In this document: positions 62,274 to 64,000 of the stretch, in pieces | How the letters are laid out: each line of letters starts with the position of its first letter | Position numbering within the stretch: the first letter of the stretch is position 1 | Source: Hymenobacter persicinus | GTDB taxonomy: Bacteria; Bacteroidota; Bacteroidia; Cytophagales; Hymenobacteraceae | Length of the DNA stretch: 64,000 nucleotides | NCBI RefSeq assembly: GCF_004167665.1 | Contig: NZ_SEWE01000020.1 | Span: 1 to 64,000, forward strand | Reading direction: 5' to 3' | Translations under genes and position numbers: made by a program | Notes under the pieces: generated by a model | Databases searched by the model: none | Told to the model about the DNA's origin: nothing | The model's input: the letters and a program-made list of their open reading frames with translations, nothing else

Positions 62274-62984
62274 ATGAACCACCGCATCACCCGGGCCGCC
62301 GAGCGGGGCCTCAAGGACATTGGCTGGCTGCAGAGCAACTTTTCGCTCAGCTTCAGCTCCTACCAGAACCCCGAGCGCGCCGGCTTCGGTTTGCTGCGCG
62401 TGTTCAACGACGACTTTGTGCAGGCCGGCGGCGGCTTCGGCCTGCACGCGCACGCCAACATGGAAATCATTTCGGTGATGCTGGCCGGACGCATGAACCA
62501 CATCGACTCGATGGGCTACCGCGAGGAAGTCACAACCGATTCGGTGCAGATTATGAGTGCCGGCAGTGGCCTGCGCCACGAAGAGCACAACATTGGCAAC
62601 GACGAGGTAAACTTTCTGCAGATCTGGATTGAGCCCAAGCTGCAAAACGTGACCCCGCGCTACCAGAAACGCAGCTTCCCGGCTGAAAAGCGCAAAAACC
62701 AGCTCACTACCATCGTCAGCAACGAGGAGGGCACGGCGCACTGCTGGATCAACCAGAATGCCCGCCTCAGCCTGGGCTACTTCGAGGCCGGCCAAACGGC
62801 AACCTACGCCCTGAATCCGCTCAACAAGTGCGTGTTCGTATTTGTGATGGAAGGCCGCGTGGTCGTCAATGGGCAGGCCCTGGAAAAGCGCGACAGTATC
62901 GGGCTCTGGGAAACCGACCTGGTAACGGTGGAATGCTCCCAGGAAAGCCGGTTTCTGCTCATCGAAGTGCCCATCAATCACTAG
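62274..62984 (+). CDS. Pirin-family protein (second)
   Basis: A 236-aa bicupin. Metal-ligand region: GGGFGLHAHANMEIISVMLAG and SAGSGLRHEEHN (His-x-His and Glu in the expected places). It resembles the first pirin in layout but is divergent (GAHPHDNMEIISI against GLHAHANMEIISV), so an old duplication is likely. C-terminal cupin includes VFVFVMEGRVVVNGQAL. Confidence 0.9.
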   Translation: MNHRITRAAERGLKDIGWLQSNFSLSFSSYQNPERAGFGLLRVFNDDFVQAGGGFGLHAHANMEIISVMLAGRMNHIDSMGYREEVTTDSVQIMSAGSGLRHEEHNIGNDEVNFLQIWIEPKLQNVTPRYQKRSFPAEKRKNQLTTIVSNEEGTAHCWINQNARLSLGYFEAGQTATYALNPLNKCVFVFVMEGRVVVNGQALEKRDSIGLWETDLVTVECSQESRFLLIEVPINH

Positions 62985-63471
62985 GCCCCGGCTTGGTTCA
63001 GCTGCCCGAAAGCCTCTCCCCGCGGAGAGGCTTTTTGGGTTTCCGCCCGCGGCGCCGCAAGCTGAACAGCAGCCGAAAAAGAAGGCCACCTGAAACAGCG
63101 CACGGCGGTTTTTGCGCGGCAGCTCGATTTTTTTTGGGCCCGGCAGTTTTTTCTCGCCGGCCTAATTTTTTTTTCGCGCCGCGGGGCGGGGGCCGACGTC
63201 CGGGGAGCAGCAGAAGGATCCTGCATAAAATACAATTTTCTGTATATCAATTACATACCTACGGCAAATAACCACCTTACGATAACAACGGGACCTGGTT
63301 TTGCCGAAATCCGGATTCTGGCCGTCGGTCAAGCTCTTCCGTCAGCCTGAGCGGGCTGGGCCGCGGCCACGGACCGGCGACAGTTGAACCAGCAACAACC
63401 TTATAGTTCGGGGTCCGGTATATAGGCTCGATTCAATACTGATTGAGTCTGACTCTCAACCCCCGTTCCAT
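62985..63471. other. Non-coding stretch with terminator
   Basis: A 487-bp region with a terminator hairpin at 63009-63034 (AAAGCCTCTCC / GGAGAGGCTTT, loop CCGC) followed by T5. The rest shows G/C-rich then T-rich runs (63120-63175) and an AT-rich part before the next gene, where promoter elements may lie; I see no gene or clear TAnnTTTG site. Confidence 0.6.
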
Positions 63472-64000
63472 ATGAAACTACCCCTTACTTCCGCTACCAA
63501 GGCCCTCGGGCTGGGGCTGGCGTTGGTGGCTGCTCTTCCCCACGCGGGGCAAGCCCAAAGCTCCGAACGAAAAACGGGCATCAGCCTCTACGGCACCACC
63601 TGGCAGTACCACGGCGACCTGGGCTCCGAATGGTTCAAGAACGACAAGATTGAGTTTGGCGCCGGCCTCAAAATCAGCCGCTACCTCACGCCGGGCCTCG
63701 ATCTGGGTCTCGACCTGAACTACGGCGAAATGGCGTTCAACGCCGACCCGCCGAAGAATGCCCAGTATGCTTTCCGCAGCTTCCGCGCCAACGTCGTGAA
63801 CATCGGCGTGCCGCTGAAGCTGAAGCTCAACAACGGCTGGGCCTTCAAGGAGGACGCCTTCATTGCGCCTTACCTGAGCATTGCCCCCGGTGTATTCTTT
63901 GCTAGCTCCGACCGGTTTGCGCTCAACGGCCAAGTCAACGCGCTCAGCGACATTTATGCCTGGGACCTGAAAGGGGCCGCTGGTATCACGTTCCAGTTCT
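63472..64000 (+). CDS. Outer-membrane beta-barrel protein (3' end beyond window)
   Basis: The first 176 codons of an exported barrel protein that runs off the right edge. Signal peptide to about residue 29 (LGLGLALVAALPHAGQAQ). The mature part has OmpA/porin-like strands: GISLYGTTWQYHGDLGSEW, KISRYLTPGLDLGLDLNYGEM, FRANVVNIGVPLKLKL, FIAPYLSIAPGVFFA. An OmpA peptidoglycan-binding domain may follow; not visible here. Confidence 0.75.
   Translation, partial: MKLPLTSATKALGLGLALVAALPHAGQAQSSERKTGISLYGTTWQYHGDLGSEWFKNDKIEFGAGLKISRYLTPGLDLGLDLNYGEMAFNADPPKNAQYAFRSFRANVVNIGVPLKLKLNNGWAFKEDAFIAPYLSIAPGVFFASSDRFALNGQVNALSDIYAWDLKGAAGITFQF

Overview
The window looks like chromosome from a Hymenobacter-like member of the Bacteroidota (order Cytophagales). 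It is GC-rich, several genes carry the Bacteroidota -7 promoter element TAnnTTTG, two secreted proteins end in type IX secretion sorting domains (YPNP...), outer-membrane proteins of the TonB/CarboxypepD_reg type are present, and the tmRNA tag reads GEYSYAMAA, close to tags I recall from the same order. The genus is inferred, not proven.

Backbone, left part (1-5215): the 5' end of a family-2 glycoside hydrolase, an alpha/beta hydrolase, a luciferase-like flavin oxidoreductase, a periplasmic trehalase and a DUF92 membrane protein.

Island (5216-30222): about 25 kb inserted in the 3' end of the tmRNA gene ssrA. A 31-bp perfect direct repeat of the ssrA 3' end marks both junctions, and each end has two GTACCCC motifs spaced 12 bp, probable integrase arm sites. 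The recombination and replication end holds a tyrosine recombinase, a small helix-turn-helix protein and a 521-aa protein in which I can trace the motifs of a family-A polymerase palm. The cargo is an OmpR-type two-component system, an EamA transporter and a CusCBA-like RND efflux operon, then a beta-propeller protein, a PepSY-like protein, a TonB-dependent receptor, two PAP2 phosphatases around a DUF347 membrane protein, and a small XRE-regulated locus. Next to ssrA is an anti-phage CBASS module: divergent CapH/CapP-like regulators, a patatin phospholipase (CapV-like) and a DncV-like cyclase whose C-terminus is fused to an E2 ubiquitin-conjugating-like domain. That fusion is the most unusual item in the window. 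The island also brings a new terminator for the tmRNA it interrupts.

Backbone, right part (30201-64000): ssrA, a prolyl oligopeptidase, dnaX (with an A10 tract followed at once by a shifted-frame stop, probably making gamma as well as tau), an M16 protease, isocitrate dehydrogenase, then a stretch of small unrelated genes (40.0-44.0 kb) separated by same-orientation copies of a ~33-bp repeat. After that come housekeeping and envelope genes: GNAT, DinB, aminotransferase, cytochrome b561-like protein, serine hydrolases, alcohol dehydrogenase, two DUF1990 proteins, endonuclease V, a GluQ-like synthetase, DPP-IV-like peptidase, two pirins around a nitroreductase, and an outer-membrane protein cut by the window end.

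All assignments come from reading motifs by eye; no database search was run.
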